A stretch of DNA of 64,000 bases, from contig NZ_FOWE01000001.1 in the NCBI RefSeq assembly GCF_900115395.1, positions 248,001-312,000 on the forward strand, read 5' to 3'. Positions 34,176-45,236 of the stretch are shown here, piece by piece; the first letter of the stretch is position 1; every line of letters starts with the position of its first letter. Position numbers and translations under genes: made by a program. This DNA is from Geodermatophilus obscurus (lineage in GTDB: Bacteria; Actinomycetota; Actinomycetes; Mycobacteriales; Geodermatophilaceae). The notes beneath the pieces are model-generated. The model had not been told where the DNA came from and searched no databases. It saw nothing but the letters and a program-made list of their open reading frames with translations.

Positions 34176-35825
34176 TCACGTCCCGCGCAGCTCGCGCCGG
34201 AGGATCTTCCCGGTGACCGTCTTCGGCAGCTCGTCGAGCAGCTCGATGCTGCGCGGGTACTTGTAGGCGGCCATCCGCTCCCGGCAGTGCGCGATCAGCT
34301 CGTCCGGGGTCACGCTCGCCCCGGGCTTGACGCTGACGAACGCCTTCACCGTCTCCCCGCGCTTCTCGTCCGGCACGCCGACGACGGCCGACTCCCGGAC
34401 GGCGGGGTGCTCGGCCAGGACGTCCTCGACCTCGCGCGGCCACACCTTGTAGCCCGACGCGTTGATCATGTCCTTCTTGCGGTCGACGATGAACACCCAG
34501 CCCTGCGGGTCCATGAAGCCCACGTCACCGCTCTTCAGCGCACCGCCGGGCAGGCCCGCCGCGGTCTCCTCGGGCTTGCCCCAGTAGCCGGCCACCACCT
34601 GCGGGCCCTCGGCCACGATCTCGCCGACCTCCCCCAGCGGCAGGTCCTGCCCGTCGTCGCCCTGGATCCGGACGATCGTGTTCGGCGCCGGGACACCCAC
34701 CGACAGCGCGCCCGACGTCGGGTCCACCGGCGACGGCGACCCGAACGGTGTCACCGTCATCGGCGACGTCGTCTCGGTGAGGCCGTAGGCGTTGTGCACC
34801 TGCTTGCCGGTCGCCTCGAGGAACCCGCGCTCGGCGGCCGGGGAGATCGCCGCCCCGCCGGAGTAGATCGACGTGAACGACGCGAACGCCTCCTTGCTGA
34901 ACCCCGGCGCGTTGAGCAGCGCGCTGAACGCGGTGATCGCGCCGATCGTGAACGCCGGCCGGTGCTCGACGAAGGCGTCGAGCACCACCTGCGGCTCGAA
35001 GCGGTAGGCGAGCACCAGCGTCTGCGGCACCAGCATGCTCACCGCGACGTGCCCGATGAGGCCCGTGATGTGGAACAGCGGCGCGATGCCGAAGATCGAC
35101 CCGTCCCGCCCGGCGTGCACCCAGTCCCGGTAGACCTGCGCGGTGAAGACGACGTTGCGGTGGGTGTTCATCGCGCCCTTGGGCACGCCCGTCGTCCCCG
35201 ACGTGTAGGTCAGGAACGCCACGTCGCCGGGCTCGAACGTCACCGGGGGCGGGGTCTGCCCGCGGTGCCGCTCCACGAACTCCAGCAGGTCGGTGGTGCC
35301 CTCGTGCCGCTGGCGGGTGACCCCGGCGAACAGCCGCTCGTCGTCGCGGGTCTGCAGGTCCAGCCCGCTGGTGGTGAGCACCTGCCGCACGTCGGTGCGC
35401 GGGACGACGTCGCGCGCCACCTCGTCGTAGAGCGTGTCGAGGCACAGCAGCACCGAGGCGCCGGAGTCGGCGAGCAGGTAGGACAGCTCCCGGGTCCGGC
35501 TCATCGGGTTGATCGACACCATGACGCCGCCGGCCTTCCAGGCCGCCACCATCGCCATGACGAACTGGGGCACGTTCTGCAGGTAGACCGCCAGCCGGTC
35601 GCCGGGGGAGAACCCCTCGGCCAGCAGACCGGCGGCCAGCGCGTCGGTGGTCTCGTCGAGCTCGCGGCGGGTCACCGTGCCGTCGAAGTACCGCAGCGCG
35701 ACGCCGTCGGGGTCGCGCTCGACGCCGGCGCGGTACATCGACAGCGCGTCGCCGAACTCGATGTCGTAGTCGGCCGGCTGGTCCCCGTAGAGGGCCGTCC
35801 AGGGCCGCTCGTCGTAGGCGCTCAC
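34176..35825 (-). CDS. long-chain fatty acid/aryl acid-CoA ligase (AMP-forming)
   Basis: A 549-aa AMP-binding enzyme that activates a carboxylic acid to its CoA ester. The ATP motif YTSGTTGVPKGAM, the YGLTETTSP block, DVGFMDPQGWVFIVDRKKDMI and the terminal catalytic Lys region PKTVTGKILRRELR are complete. The closest type is FadD-like. The GTG start is eight bases from the stop of the upstream cyclase gene, so the two form an operon. The acid is unknown; context with the cyclase suggests an aromatic or terpenoid acid, which is inference. Confidence 0.88.
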   Translation of the reverse strand: MSAYDERPWTALYGDQPADYDIEFGDALSMYRAGVERDPDGVALRYFDGTVTRRELDETTDALAAGLLAEGFSPGDRLAVYLQNVPQFVMAMVAAWKAGGVMVSINPMSRTRELSYLLADSGASVLLCLDTLYDEVARDVVPRTDVRQVLTTSGLDLQTRDDERLFAGVTRQRHEGTTDLLEFVERHRGQTPPPVTFEPGDVAFLTYTSGTTGVPKGAMNTHRNVVFTAQVYRDWVHAGRDGSIFGIAPLFHITGLIGHVAVSMLVPQTLVLAYRFEPQVVLDAFVEHRPAFTIGAITAFSALLNAPGFSKEAFASFTSIYSGGAAISPAAERGFLEATGKQVHNAYGLTETTSPMTVTPFGSPSPVDPTSGALSVGVPAPNTIVRIQGDDGQDLPLGEVGEIVAEGPQVVAGYWGKPEETAAGLPGGALKSGDVGFMDPQGWVFIVDRKKDMINASGYKVWPREVEDVLAEHPAVRESAVVGVPDEKRGETVKAFVSVKPGASVTPDELIAHCRERMAAYKYPRSIELLDELPKTVTGKILRRELRGT

Positions 35826-35832
35826 GGCGGGC

Positions 35833-36798
35833 CTACTTGAGGACCACGGGGTTGACCGGCGAGCCGCTGCCCTTGTGCACCTTGAGCGGGGCGGCGACGT
35901 AGAGGCCCTCGTACTGGCCGTCCTCGGCGGAGTCGGCCGCCAGCGCCTCGAGGTCGGCGATCTCGGTGAGGGTCACCCCGAGGTTGCGCATGAGCGCGTT
36001 GTGCAGCACCAGCGCGACGCCGTTGTTCGGGTCGCTGGTGACCTCGTTGGCGATGGTGTCGGTGACGAGGTTGGGGATCTCCATGTCCTGGAACCACCGC
36101 ACCAGCTCGGGGCTGTAGACCAGCCCCGGCTCGTTGAAGCCCTCGTAGAAGCCCTCGCCCTGCTCGAAGAACAGCTGCAGGAAGTTGGTGCGGATCACCA
36201 GGATGTCGCGCGGGCGGATCTCGGTGCCCTGGGCCTTCGCGCAGGCCACGAGGTCCTCGTGGGTGAAGGTCTCGCCCTTGTCCAGGTTCGGCTTGTCGCG
36301 GAAGCGCGCCATGTCGAGCAGGACGTAGCGGCCCACCACGCCGCGCTGGGCGATCGGCTCGACGCTGGCCTTCTCCAGGCCGCCGATGGTGGTGCGCGCG
36401 TCGTAGCCGTTCCAGATCTTCCCGCCGTACCAGACGTGGCCGAGGCCGTCGTACTGCGTGGAGCCCTGGAGGAACGCGTTGATCTTGTCGTCGGCGTAGT
36501 GCAGGCCGCCGGGATACTGGGGCGCGTCGGGGGAGTCCCAGGTGGACTCGTCGAGGATCTGGGTGCGCTCCGCGGGCGTGCGGCCAGGCCACACCGGGTC
36601 GCCCTTCGGGTCGCCGATCAGCCGCTGCAGCGTGAACACCTTGCCCTGCCGGACCAGCCCGACGGCGGCGAGCACCTGCTCGGGGCCGAGGTAGTTCAGC
36701 GCCCCCACCTCGTCGTCGTCGCCCCACTTGCCCCAGTTGGTCGGCGAGTCGGCCAGCAGGTCGTCGAGCGACGGGACGGAGTCGGGGGGAGTGGTCAC
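35833..36798 (-). CDS. cyclase family protein (kynurenine-formamidase-like)
   Basis: A 321-aa metal hydrolase of the cyclase/KynB-like family. The family's His/Asp metal motif normally reads HxGTHxDxxxH; here the corresponding region is GSTQYDGLGHVWYGGKIWNG, the long form found in many actinobacteria. The GTG at 36798 has GGAGG five bases upstream and is preferred over an ATG 66 bases further up. It shares an operon with the acyl-CoA ligase and is divergent from the alcohol dehydrogenase. The reaction is unknown. Confidence 0.8.
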   Translation of the reverse strand: MTTPPDSVPSLDDLLADSPTNWGKWGDDDEVGALNYLGPEQVLAAVGLVRQGKVFTLQRLIGDPKGDPVWPGRTPAERTQILDESTWDSPDAPQYPGGLHYADDKINAFLQGSTQYDGLGHVWYGGKIWNGYDARTTIGGLEKASVEPIAQRGVVGRYVLLDMARFRDKPNLDKGETFTHEDLVACAKAQGTEIRPRDILVIRTNFLQLFFEQGEGFYEGFNEPGLVYSPELVRWFQDMEIPNLVTDTIANEVTSDPNNGVALVLHNALMRNLGVTLTEIADLEALAADSAEDGQYEGLYVAAPLKVHKGSGSPVNPVVLK

Positions 36799-36917
36799 GG
36801 AGGCCTCCAGGACGTCGGTGTCGGGGACGCACCCGACCCTGCCCCGCTGTGGTGCAGAGCACAACCGCCGTGCAACATCGACCGCAACCGACGACCACCC
36901 CCTCCCCGGAGGTCCCC

Positions 36918-38207
36918 GTGAGCAGCACCGTCCCCGCCGCCCCAGAGTCGGTCTTCACCTACGGCGCCCCCCAGCTGAAGTTCGGCAGCGGGGCCTCCGA
37001 CGAGATCGGGTACGACCTCAGCCGCCTGGGCGTGCGCCGCGTCCTGGTCGTCACCGACCCAGGCGTCGCGGCCACCGGCCTGCCGCAGCGGGTGGCCGAC
37101 CAGATGGAGCGGTTCGGCATCGAGGCGCGGGTCTACGACGGCGTGCACGTCGAGCCCACCGACGTCAGCCTGACCCGGGCGATCGAGGACGCGCGCTCGT
37201 CCGGGCCGTGGGATGCCTTCGTGGCCGTCGGCGGCGGGTCGAGCATCGACACCGCGAAGGCGATCGACCTGCTCACCACCAACCCCGGTGAGCTCATGGA
37301 CTACGTCAACGTCCCCGTGGGCAAGGGGCAGGCGCCGTCGGAACCGCTCAAGCCGCTGGTCGCCGTCCCGACGACGACCGGCACCGGCTCGGAGAGCACC
37401 ACGATCTGCGTGATGGACGTGATCTCCCAGCGGGTCAAGACCGGCATCAGCCACGCGCGGCTGCGCCCGACGCTCGCCGTCATCGACCCCGACCTGACGC
37501 TCACCCAGCCGCCCGGGGTCACCGCCGCCTCGGGCATGGACATCCTCTGCCACGCGCTGGAGAGCTACACGGCGCGCTGGTACACCACCTACGACCGCAA
37601 GACCCCCGAGCAGCGGGTGCCCTACTGCGGCTCCAACCCGATCTCGGACATGTGGTCGGAGAAGGCGCTGACCCTGCTGGCCGGGTCGTTCCGGCGGGCG
37701 GTGCGGCACGGCGACGACGTCCGGGCGCGCGCGGACATGGCGATGGCGGCCACCTTCGCCGGGATGGGCTTCGGCAACGCCGGCGTGCACGTGCCGCACG
37801 CCAACGCCTACCCGATCGCCGGGCAGGTGAAGGGCTTCCACCCGAAGGACTACCCGGGCGACGAGCCGATGGTGCCGCACGGGATGTCGGTGGCGCTGAC
37901 CGCGCCGGAGGCCTTCCGGTTCACCTTCGAGGCCTCACCCGAGCGGCACGTCCGCGCGGCGAAGCTGCTGGCGCCCAACGCCGGCGAGCCCGAGAACGCG
38001 GCCGAGTTCCTGCCCACCGTGCTCACCGACCTGATGCGCGACATCGACATGCCCAACGGGATCGCCGCGGTCGGCTTCGACGACGGCGACGTGCCCGACC
38101 TGGTCGCCGGGACGATGAAGCAGCAGCGGCTGCTGGCGACCTGTCCGCGGGAGGTCACCGAGGACGACGTCGCGGGCATCTTCCGCCGCTCGATGTCGCT
38201 GTGGTGA
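36918..38207 (+). CDS. iron-containing alcohol dehydrogenase, hydroxyacid-oxoacid transhydrogenase type
   Basis: A 429-aa group III alcohol dehydrogenase. VGGGSSIDTAKAID binds NAD, TTTGTGSE follows, and the metal site shows HALESY and HGMSVALTAPEA. The inserted segment HVPHANAYPIAGQVKGFHP and the length match ADHFE1-type hydroxyacid-oxoacid transhydrogenases, which pass hydride from 4-hydroxybutyrate-like acids to 2-oxoglutarate. The GTG has GGAGG five bases upstream. It ends four bases before the convergent thioesterase stop. Confidence 0.85.
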   Translation: MSSTVPAAPESVFTYGAPQLKFGSGASDEIGYDLSRLGVRRVLVVTDPGVAATGLPQRVADQMERFGIEARVYDGVHVEPTDVSLTRAIEDARSSGPWDAFVAVGGGSSIDTAKAIDLLTTNPGELMDYVNVPVGKGQAPSEPLKPLVAVPTTTGTGSESTTICVMDVISQRVKTGISHARLRPTLAVIDPDLTLTQPPGVTAASGMDILCHALESYTARWYTTYDRKTPEQRVPYCGSNPISDMWSEKALTLLAGSFRRAVRHGDDVRARADMAMAATFAGMGFGNAGVHVPHANAYPIAGQVKGFHPKDYPGDEPMVPHGMSVALTAPEAFRFTFEASPERHVRAAKLLAPNAGEPENAAEFLPTVLTDLMRDIDMPNGIAAVGFDDGDVPDLVAGTMKQQRLLATCPREVTEDDVAGIFRRSMSLW

Positions 38208-38211
38208 CCGC

Positions 38212-40550
<2,339 letters not shown>

Positions 40551-40552
<2 letters not shown>

Positions 40553-40661
40553 GAGGACCCTCCTGCCCCCCACCGCTCGCAAGCTCGCGGCGGGACCCTG
40601 CAGGAGGGCCGTTCCAGCAGGTCACCGCGCTCGGCGCGGGCCCCTGGAGGAGGGCCGTTCC
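40551..40661 (+). repeat. dispersed stem-loop element after hppD, copy 2 plus a degenerate copy
   Basis: Directly after the hppD stop, arms 40558-40566 and 40600-40608 give nine perfect pairs around an interior with CACCGCTCGC and GCTCGCGGCGGG, nearly identical to that of copy 1 in the paa operon. A shortened copy follows (40616-40661): the interior core CACCGCGCTCGGCGCGGGCC and the right-hand end, with AGGAGGGCCGTTCC repeated at 40602 and 40648. It could also act as the hppD terminator. Confidence 0.75.
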
Positions 40662-40684
40662 CGCACGTCTCCGACGGCGGCCGG

Positions 40685-41173
40685 TCAGGCGCTGAGGCGG
40701 TCGCGGCGCTCGAGGCGCACCCGGCGGCGCTCGCGCTCGGACAGGCCGCCCCAGATGCCGAAGCGCTCGTCGTTGGCGAGGGCGAACTCCAGGCACTCGG
40801 TGCGCACCGAGCAGCCCGTGCAGACGCGCTTGGCCTCGCGGGTCGAGCCGCCCTTCTCCGGGAAGAACGCCTCGGGGTCGGTCTCGGCGCACAGCGCGTC
40901 CCGGCGCCAGGCGGCCTGGCCGGCGTCGGTCGTGTCGGCCCAGAACGAGATGGGGGTCTGCTCGGCGGGGGCGTCCGTGCCGTAGGCGGTGTCGTCGTCG
41001 TAGTAGTCGTAGCCCGCGTCGTAGCCCGTGTCGTGGCCCGTGTCGTAGCCCGTGTCGTGGCCCGTGTCGTAGCCCGTCTCGTAGCCGGCGTCGGACCGGT
41101 ACGTGAAGCCGCCGTCGGTGCCGGGGACGAGGCTGAGGTGGGCGCTGTGCTGGAGGCGGGAGAAGGGGGACAC
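40685..41173 (-). CDS. WhiB-family iron-sulfur regulator (WhiB2/WhmD-like)
   Basis: A 162-aa WhiB protein that binds a 4Fe-4S cluster and the principal sigma factor. The four Cys are 95, 118, 121 and 127 (spacing C-22-C-2-C-5-C), followed by GIWGGLSERERRR. The sequence around FFPEKGGSTREAKRVC is closest to WhiB2, which acts in cell division and septation. The N-terminal part is longer than usual and holds a Tyr-Asp-Thr-Gly repeat at residues 31-56. The GTG has GAGGAGC upstream. The 310 bases upstream separate it from the DGPF gene. Confidence 0.92.
   Translation of the reverse strand: MSPFSRLQHSAHLSLVPGTDGGFTYRSDAGYETGYDTGHDTGYDTGHDTGYDAGYDYYDDDTAYGTDAPAEQTPISFWADTTDAGQAAWRRDALCAETDPEAFFPEKGGSTREAKRVCTGCSVRTECLEFALANDERFGIWGGLSERERRRVRLERRDRLSA
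41010..41088. repeat. 12-bp tandem repeat inside the whiB gene
   Basis: About six imperfect copies of TAGCCCGTGTCG alternate with TGGCCCGTGTCG. They encode YDTG and HDTG on the minus strand and keep the frame, so copy number may vary between strains without breaking the regulator. Confidence 0.85.
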
Positions 41174-41482
41174 GGGAAGCTCCTCGATCGGGGTGTGGCG
41201 TGTTCCCGTGACGGACGGGTACGCCCTGGCTGCTGTCTGTGACGTTACGGAGTCCTGGGCGCGGTCGGCACTGGCGCAACTGAGCGAAACCCGGCCGCGC
41301 CCTTGGCGGATCGTGCCGTCGACCCGGGCCGCCGGCGTGTCGTCGCCCCAGCCCGCGCGGCGTGCGCTACGCCCCGGCCGGGCGGCGCGGGAGATCTTCC
41401 CGGCGGGCTGTCGATCTGGTGCGGTGCTGCGTGTCGTAGGGATGAGGGCCCGGCAGGCGGGCCCCGGACCCAGGAGGCCGAG
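41174..41482. other. divergent intergenic region, whiB to DGPF gene
   Basis: 309 bases without a gene. The whiB side holds a less GC-rich patch around GACGTTACGGAG (41240-41251) that may contain its promoter. The other side holds the ECF42-type promoter described separately. The middle is GC-rich and shows nothing I can name. Confidence 0.5.
41409..41438 (+). promoter_or_regulatory. ECF42-type promoter candidate
   Basis: TGTCGA at 41409-41414 matches the -35 element I recall for ECF42 sigma factors. CGT elements at 41430 and 41435 are candidate -10 sites (expected CGTC or CGAC). It lies about 45 bases before the DGPF gene that precedes the ECF42 gene, so the pair is probably autoregulated. 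Confidence 0.55.
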
Positions 41483-41827
41483 ATGGCGCAGTACATGATC
41501 CTGATCTACGAGGACGAGGCGCAGTACGCGGCGGCGACCCCCGAGGTGTACGGCGAGGTCCTCGAGGAGCACAACCGCTTCTCCGCGGGCGTCGAGGGCC
41601 TCGGCGCCAAGCTCCTCGGCGGTGAGGCGCTGGAGCCCACGACCACGGCGACCAGCGTGCGGGGCGGGGCGGACGTCACCGACGGCCCGTTCGCCGAGAC
41701 CAAGGAGGCCCTCGGCGGCTACTACCTCGTCGACGCCCCCGACCTCGACACCGCCCTGGCCGTCGCGCGGACGGTGCCGGCGCGCTTCGGCGGGGTCGAG
41801 GTCCGCCCGGTGATGACGTTCGACTGA
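41483..41827 (+). CDS. DGPF/YCII-related protein
   Basis: A 114-aa YCII-fold protein; the family motif DGPFAETKEALGGYYLVD gives it its name. The fold is a ferredoxin-like barrel with unknown chemistry. The ATG has CAGGAGG upstream. It lies four bases before an ECF42 sigma gene, the standard pairing for this sigma group. Confidence 0.92.
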   Translation: MAQYMILIYEDEAQYAAATPEVYGEVLEEHNRFSAGVEGLGAKLLGGEALEPTTTATSVRGGADVTDGPFAETKEALGGYYLVDAPDLDTALAVARTVPARFGGVEVRPVMTFD

Positions 41828-41831
41828 CCCC

Positions 41832-43079
41832 GTGACCGCCGACCCGGCCGCCGTCGCCGCCGCGGTCGCCGACGCGCACCGTCGCGAGTGGGCCTTCGTG
41901 CTCGCCGCGACGGTGCGCGTCACCCGCGACATCGACGTCGCCGAGGAGTGCGTGCAGGAGGCCTTCGCCGCGGCGCTGACCGAGTGGCGCGACCGCGGCG
42001 TCCCGTCACGACCCGGTGCCTGGCTGACCACCGTCGCCCGGCGGCGTGCGCTCAACGTGCTGCGCCACTCCGGGGTCGAGCGCCGCCACCTGCCGCTGCT
42101 GGTGGAGGAGGCGGTCGCCCCGGACCCCCGCGACGACGGCGCGCACGGCTACCCCGACGACCGGCTGCGACTGGTGGTCACCTGCTGCCACCCCGCGCTG
42201 GACCGCCCGGCGCAGGTGGCCCTGACGCTGCGGCTGCTGTGCGGGCTCACCACCGCCGAGGTGGCCCGCGCCTTCCTCGTCAGCGAGCCGACCATGGCCG
42301 CCCGCATCACCCGCGCCAAGAAGAAGATCGCCGTCGCCCGGATCCCCTACCGGGTGCCGCCACCGGCGGAGCTGCCCACGCGGGTCGACGCCGTGCTCGC
42401 GGTGGTGCACCTGCTGTTCACCACCGGGCACACGACGCCGGCCGGGGAGGACCTGGTCCGCGCCGACCTGGTCGAGCGCGCGCTGCAGCTGTGCCGCATG
42501 CTGCGCGCGCTGCTGCCCGGGGACCCCGCGGTCGCCGGCCTGCTGGCCCTGCTCGTGCTCACCGACGCCCGCCGGGCCACCCGCACCGGCGAGGACGGGC
42601 GGTTGCTGCTGCTGGAGGAGCAGGACCGTGCGCGGTGGGACGGCGCGGCCATCGCCGAGGGGGTGGCGCTGGTGCGCGAGGCGCTGCGCGCCCGGCCGCC
42701 GTCGCGCTACGCGCTGCAGGCCGCCATCGCCGCGGTGCACGCCGAGGCACCGAGCTGGGACGCCACCGACTGGACGGAGGTCGTCGCGCTGTACGGGGTG
42801 CTCGCGCAGGTGTGGCCCTCACCGGTGGTGGCGCTCAACCGGGCCGTGGCGGTGGGGTTCGCATCCGGGCCGGCGGTCGGGCTGACCGCCCTCGACGCCC
42901 TGGCGACCGAGCCGCAGCTCGCCGGCTACGGCTACCTCCCGGCCGCCCGCGCCGACCTGCTGCGCCGGTTGGGCCGGGTCGCCGAGTCGCGGCTGGCCTA
43001 CACCGAGGCGCTGCACCTGACGGACAACGCCGTCGAGCGGCGGTTCCTCGCCGGCCGGCTGGCCGCGCTCGACGGCTAG
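41832..43079 (+). CDS. ECF42-family RNA polymerase sigma factor with C-terminal TPR-like domain
   Basis: A 415-aa extracytoplasmic-function sigma factor. Sigma region 2 lies near residues 12-80 (REWAFVLAATVRVTRDIDVAEECVQEAF), region 4 near 115-170 (LCGLTTAEVARAFLVSEPTMAARITRAKKKI). Residues 175-415 form the long helical domain (LPTRVDAVLAVVHLLFTTGH) diagnostic of ECF42, which replaces an anti-sigma factor as the control element. The GTG start follows the DGPF stop by four bases. Its stop overlaps the convergent UPF0303 gene. Confidence 0.93.
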   Translation: MTADPAAVAAAVADAHRREWAFVLAATVRVTRDIDVAEECVQEAFAAALTEWRDRGVPSRPGAWLTTVARRRALNVLRHSGVERRHLPLLVEEAVAPDPRDDGAHGYPDDRLRLVVTCCHPALDRPAQVALTLRLLCGLTTAEVARAFLVSEPTMAARITRAKKKIAVARIPYRVPPPAELPTRVDAVLAVVHLLFTTGHTTPAGEDLVRADLVERALQLCRMLRALLPGDPAVAGLLALLVLTDARRATRTGEDGRLLLLEEQDRARWDGAAIAEGVALVREALRARPPSRYALQAAIAAVHAEAPSWDATDWTEVVALYGVLAQVWPSPVVALNRAVAVGFASGPAVGLTALDALATEPQLAGYGYLPAARADLLRRLGRVAESRLAYTEALHLTDNAVERRFLAGRLAALDG

Positions 43080-43543
43080 CGGCCGAGGTGCGCCCGCAGC
43101 GCCGCGACGACCATCCGGTGGTCCTCGAGCTGGGGGAGCCCCGAGACCGCGACCACGCCGACCGGCCCGACCCCGCGCACCAGCAGCGGCACGGCGCCGC
43201 CGTGGGCCGCGTAGCGGCGCGGGTCGAGGCCGGAGGACTCCTCGAACGTCGTGCCCCGCTCGACCCAGGTCTGGCGCACGTACAGGGAGGAGTGCCCGAA
43301 GCGGTGCACCACCGCGCACTTGCGCTCGATCCAGTCGGCGTTGTCCGGCGTCGCGCCGGTCAGCGCGGCGGAGAACAGCCGGTGGCCGTTGCGGGCGACC
43401 TCGACGGCGACCGGTGCGTCCGCGCGGCGGGCCGCGGCCACGAGCGCGGAGCCGAGCTCCCAGGCGTCGTCGTTGCTGAACCCGGGCAGCTGCAGCTCGT
43501 CCTCCTCCGCGGCGAGCTCGGCGACGGTCGGGAAGCCGCTCAC
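43076..43543 (-). CDS. UPF0303/heme-degrading-like domain protein
   Basis: A 155-aa protein of the UPF0303 group (DUF336-like fold), with DAWELGSALVAAARR, NADWIERKCAVVHRFGHSS and a glycine-rich end. Some relatives are linked to heme or oxidant handling, but the function is not established. The GTG overlaps the upstream yciI-like stop as GTGA. It is the last gene of the operon with the sugar-alcohol oxidase and converges on the sigma gene with a 4-base overlap. Confidence 0.8.
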   Translation of the reverse strand: MSGFPTVAELAAEEDELQLPGFSNDDAWELGSALVAAARRADAPVAVEVARNGHRLFSAALTGATPDNADWIERKCAVVHRFGHSSLYVRQTWVERGTTFEESSGLDPRRYAAHGGAVPLLVRGVGPVGVVAVSGLPQLEDHRMVVAALRAHLGR

Positions 43544-43821
43544 GCCGGTCCACCCCCGACGACGACATCCCACGGCCGGACCGACCAGCCGGTCACCAGC
43601 CCGTGGACGACGTAGGGGTCGGCCGCGGCGAACCGCTCGACCACCGCGCGGTCCGCCGTCCAGACCAGCAGGGCGCGGTCGTGGGGGTCGGGCAGGGCCC
43701 CGGCGAGCAGCAGCTCGCCGCGCTCGTGCGCGGCCCGGGCGAGGGCCAGGTGCTGCTCGCGCAGCGCCGCCCGCCGCTCCAGGTAGTCGGCGGCGAGCTC
43801 GTACTCCAGCAGCAGGTGCAT
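43540..43821 (-). CDS. YciI-like protein
   Basis: A 93-aa YciI-family protein (MHLLLEYELAADYLERRAAL, then HLALARAAHERGELLLAGAL and DPYVVHGLVTGWSVRPW). The family has the same fold as the DGPF protein at 41483 but is only distantly related. ATG with GAGAGGA upstream. It lies between the sugar-alcohol oxidase and UPF0303 genes; the 10-base gap and the GTGA overlap indicate one operon. Confidence 0.85.
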   Translation of the reverse strand: MHLLLEYELAADYLERRAALREQHLALARAAHERGELLLAGALPDPHDRALLVWTADRAVVERFAAADPYVVHGLVTGWSVRPWDVVVGGGPA

Positions 43822-43831
43822 GCCGTTCCTC

Positions 43832-45121
43832 TCACACGTGCGCGGCGACGGTCCGGTCGAGGAAGTCGTTGCGGAAGGCGCCGCGCGGGTCGTGCCGCCG
43901 CACGAGCGCCCGGAAGTCGCCCAGCCGCGGGTAGAGCCGGTCGAGCTCGGCCGCGCCGGTGGTGAAGAGCTTGCCCCAGTGCGGGCGGGCGTCACAGGGG
44001 GCGAGGGCCTCCTCGATCGCCGGGAGGACGGCCCGCACGTGCGCCTCGTCGCGGTACCAGGTGAAGTGCAGGGCCAGGACGTCGGTGCCGTACGCGGGGC
44101 TCAGCCACAGCTCGTCGGCGGCGACGGTGCGGATCTCGCCGACCATCAGCAGCGGCGCGATCCGGGGCGCGAGGGCGCGCAGGGCCTCGATCGCCGCCCC
44201 GGCGTGCCGCCGCGGCACGAAGTACTCCGACTGCAGCTCCTCGCCGCTGCTCGGGGTGAAGCCGACCTGGAAGTGGGGGAGGCGCTCGTGCCACTCGCCG
44301 GGGACGCCGAGCTGCTCGGTGAGGTTCTCCACGGGGGTGTCGGGGAGCATGTGGGTCGGCACCGTGGCGGAGCGGGCGCCGAAGAACTCCTCCGGTGCCG
44401 CCTCGAGCTCGTCGACGCGCGACTTCACCCACACCGAGGTGATCTCGTGCCAATTCGTGAACACGCTGACGCTGTAGGCGGCGTCGGCCACCCCGTCGAG
44501 GTCGGCGGTCAGGCGCTCCCACGTCAGGCCGAGGTAGACGTTATTGCGCACCGAGAAGGTCGGCTGGACGCGCAGGCCGATGCGGGTGACCACGCCGAGG
44601 GCGCCCAGGTGCACGACCGCGCCGGGCAGGTCGGCGTCGCCGGCCCGCAGGGTCACCAGCTCGCCGTCGGAGCGCACCAGCTCCAGGCCGACGACGGACG
44701 TGCTCAGCGAGCCGTTGCGGTTGCCGGAGCCGTGCGTGCCGGTCGCCGTCGCGCCGGCGACGGTGATGTGCGGCAGCGAGGCGAGGTTGTGCAGCGCGTA
44801 ACCGTGTCGCGCGAGCTCGGGCAGCAGCCGCCCGTACTGCATCCCGCCGGGCACCCACGCGACACCGGGCGCGTCCCCGTCGGGGAGGTCGACGACGACG
44901 TCGCCGCGGAGGTCCTCCAGGGAGACGAGGTCGGCCGTGGTGTCGGCGATGTCGTTGAAGCAGTGCCTCGACCCGAGGGCCTTGACCCGGGGGCTGCCGG
45001 CGACGATCTCCTGCACCTCGGCGACGCTCGCCGGCCGGTGCAGCCGCGCGGCCCGGTAGGTCAGGTTGCCGGCCCAGTTGGTGCCCGCCGGAGCGGGCGC
45101 GGTCGCTGCGGGGTGCTGCAT
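43832..45121 (-). CDS. alditol/aldonolactone oxidase (FAD, AldO-like)
   Basis: A 429-aa vanillyl-alcohol-oxidase-family flavoprotein. LGSRHCFNDIADT supplies the histidine (His53) for covalent FAD, and SLPHITVAGATATGTHGSG is the second FAD block. The C-terminal ALO domain ends HWGKLFTTGA with RAFRND-like LRRHDPRGAFRNDFL. The closest characterised type is Streptomyces alditol oxidase, which oxidises xylitol and sorbitol at C1. The ATG at 45121 is preceded by GAGAGGA at a somewhat long distance. Downstream genes are yciI-like and UPF0303. Confidence 0.85.
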   Translation of the reverse strand: MQHPAATAPAPAGTNWAGNLTYRAARLHRPASVAEVQEIVAGSPRVKALGSRHCFNDIADTTADLVSLEDLRGDVVVDLPDGDAPGVAWVPGGMQYGRLLPELARHGYALHNLASLPHITVAGATATGTHGSGNRNGSLSTSVVGLELVRSDGELVTLRAGDADLPGAVVHLGALGVVTRIGLRVQPTFSVRNNVYLGLTWERLTADLDGVADAAYSVSVFTNWHEITSVWVKSRVDELEAAPEEFFGARSATVPTHMLPDTPVENLTEQLGVPGEWHERLPHFQVGFTPSSGEELQSEYFVPRRHAGAAIEALRALAPRIAPLLMVGEIRTVAADELWLSPAYGTDVLALHFTWYRDEAHVRAVLPAIEEALAPCDARPHWGKLFTTGAAELDRLYPRLGDFRALVRRHDPRGAFRNDFLDRTVAAHV

Positions 45122-45180
45122 GGGACGGGCGGTCCTCTCTCGGCGGTGCGGCGTCGGCCCATCCAACACCGTCCGGACGC

Positions 45181-45221
45181 GACAGGACCCCTCCGGCCGG
45201 AGCGGCCGGAGGGGTCCTGTC
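45181..45221. terminator. perfect 19-bp hairpin terminator
   Basis: Arms 45181-45199 and 45203-45221 are exactly complementary around GAG. It follows the cold-shock gene stop by about 15 bases and is the strongest terminator-like hairpin in the window. Confidence 0.88.
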
Positions 45222-45236
45222 GGGGTGCGGGAGTAC

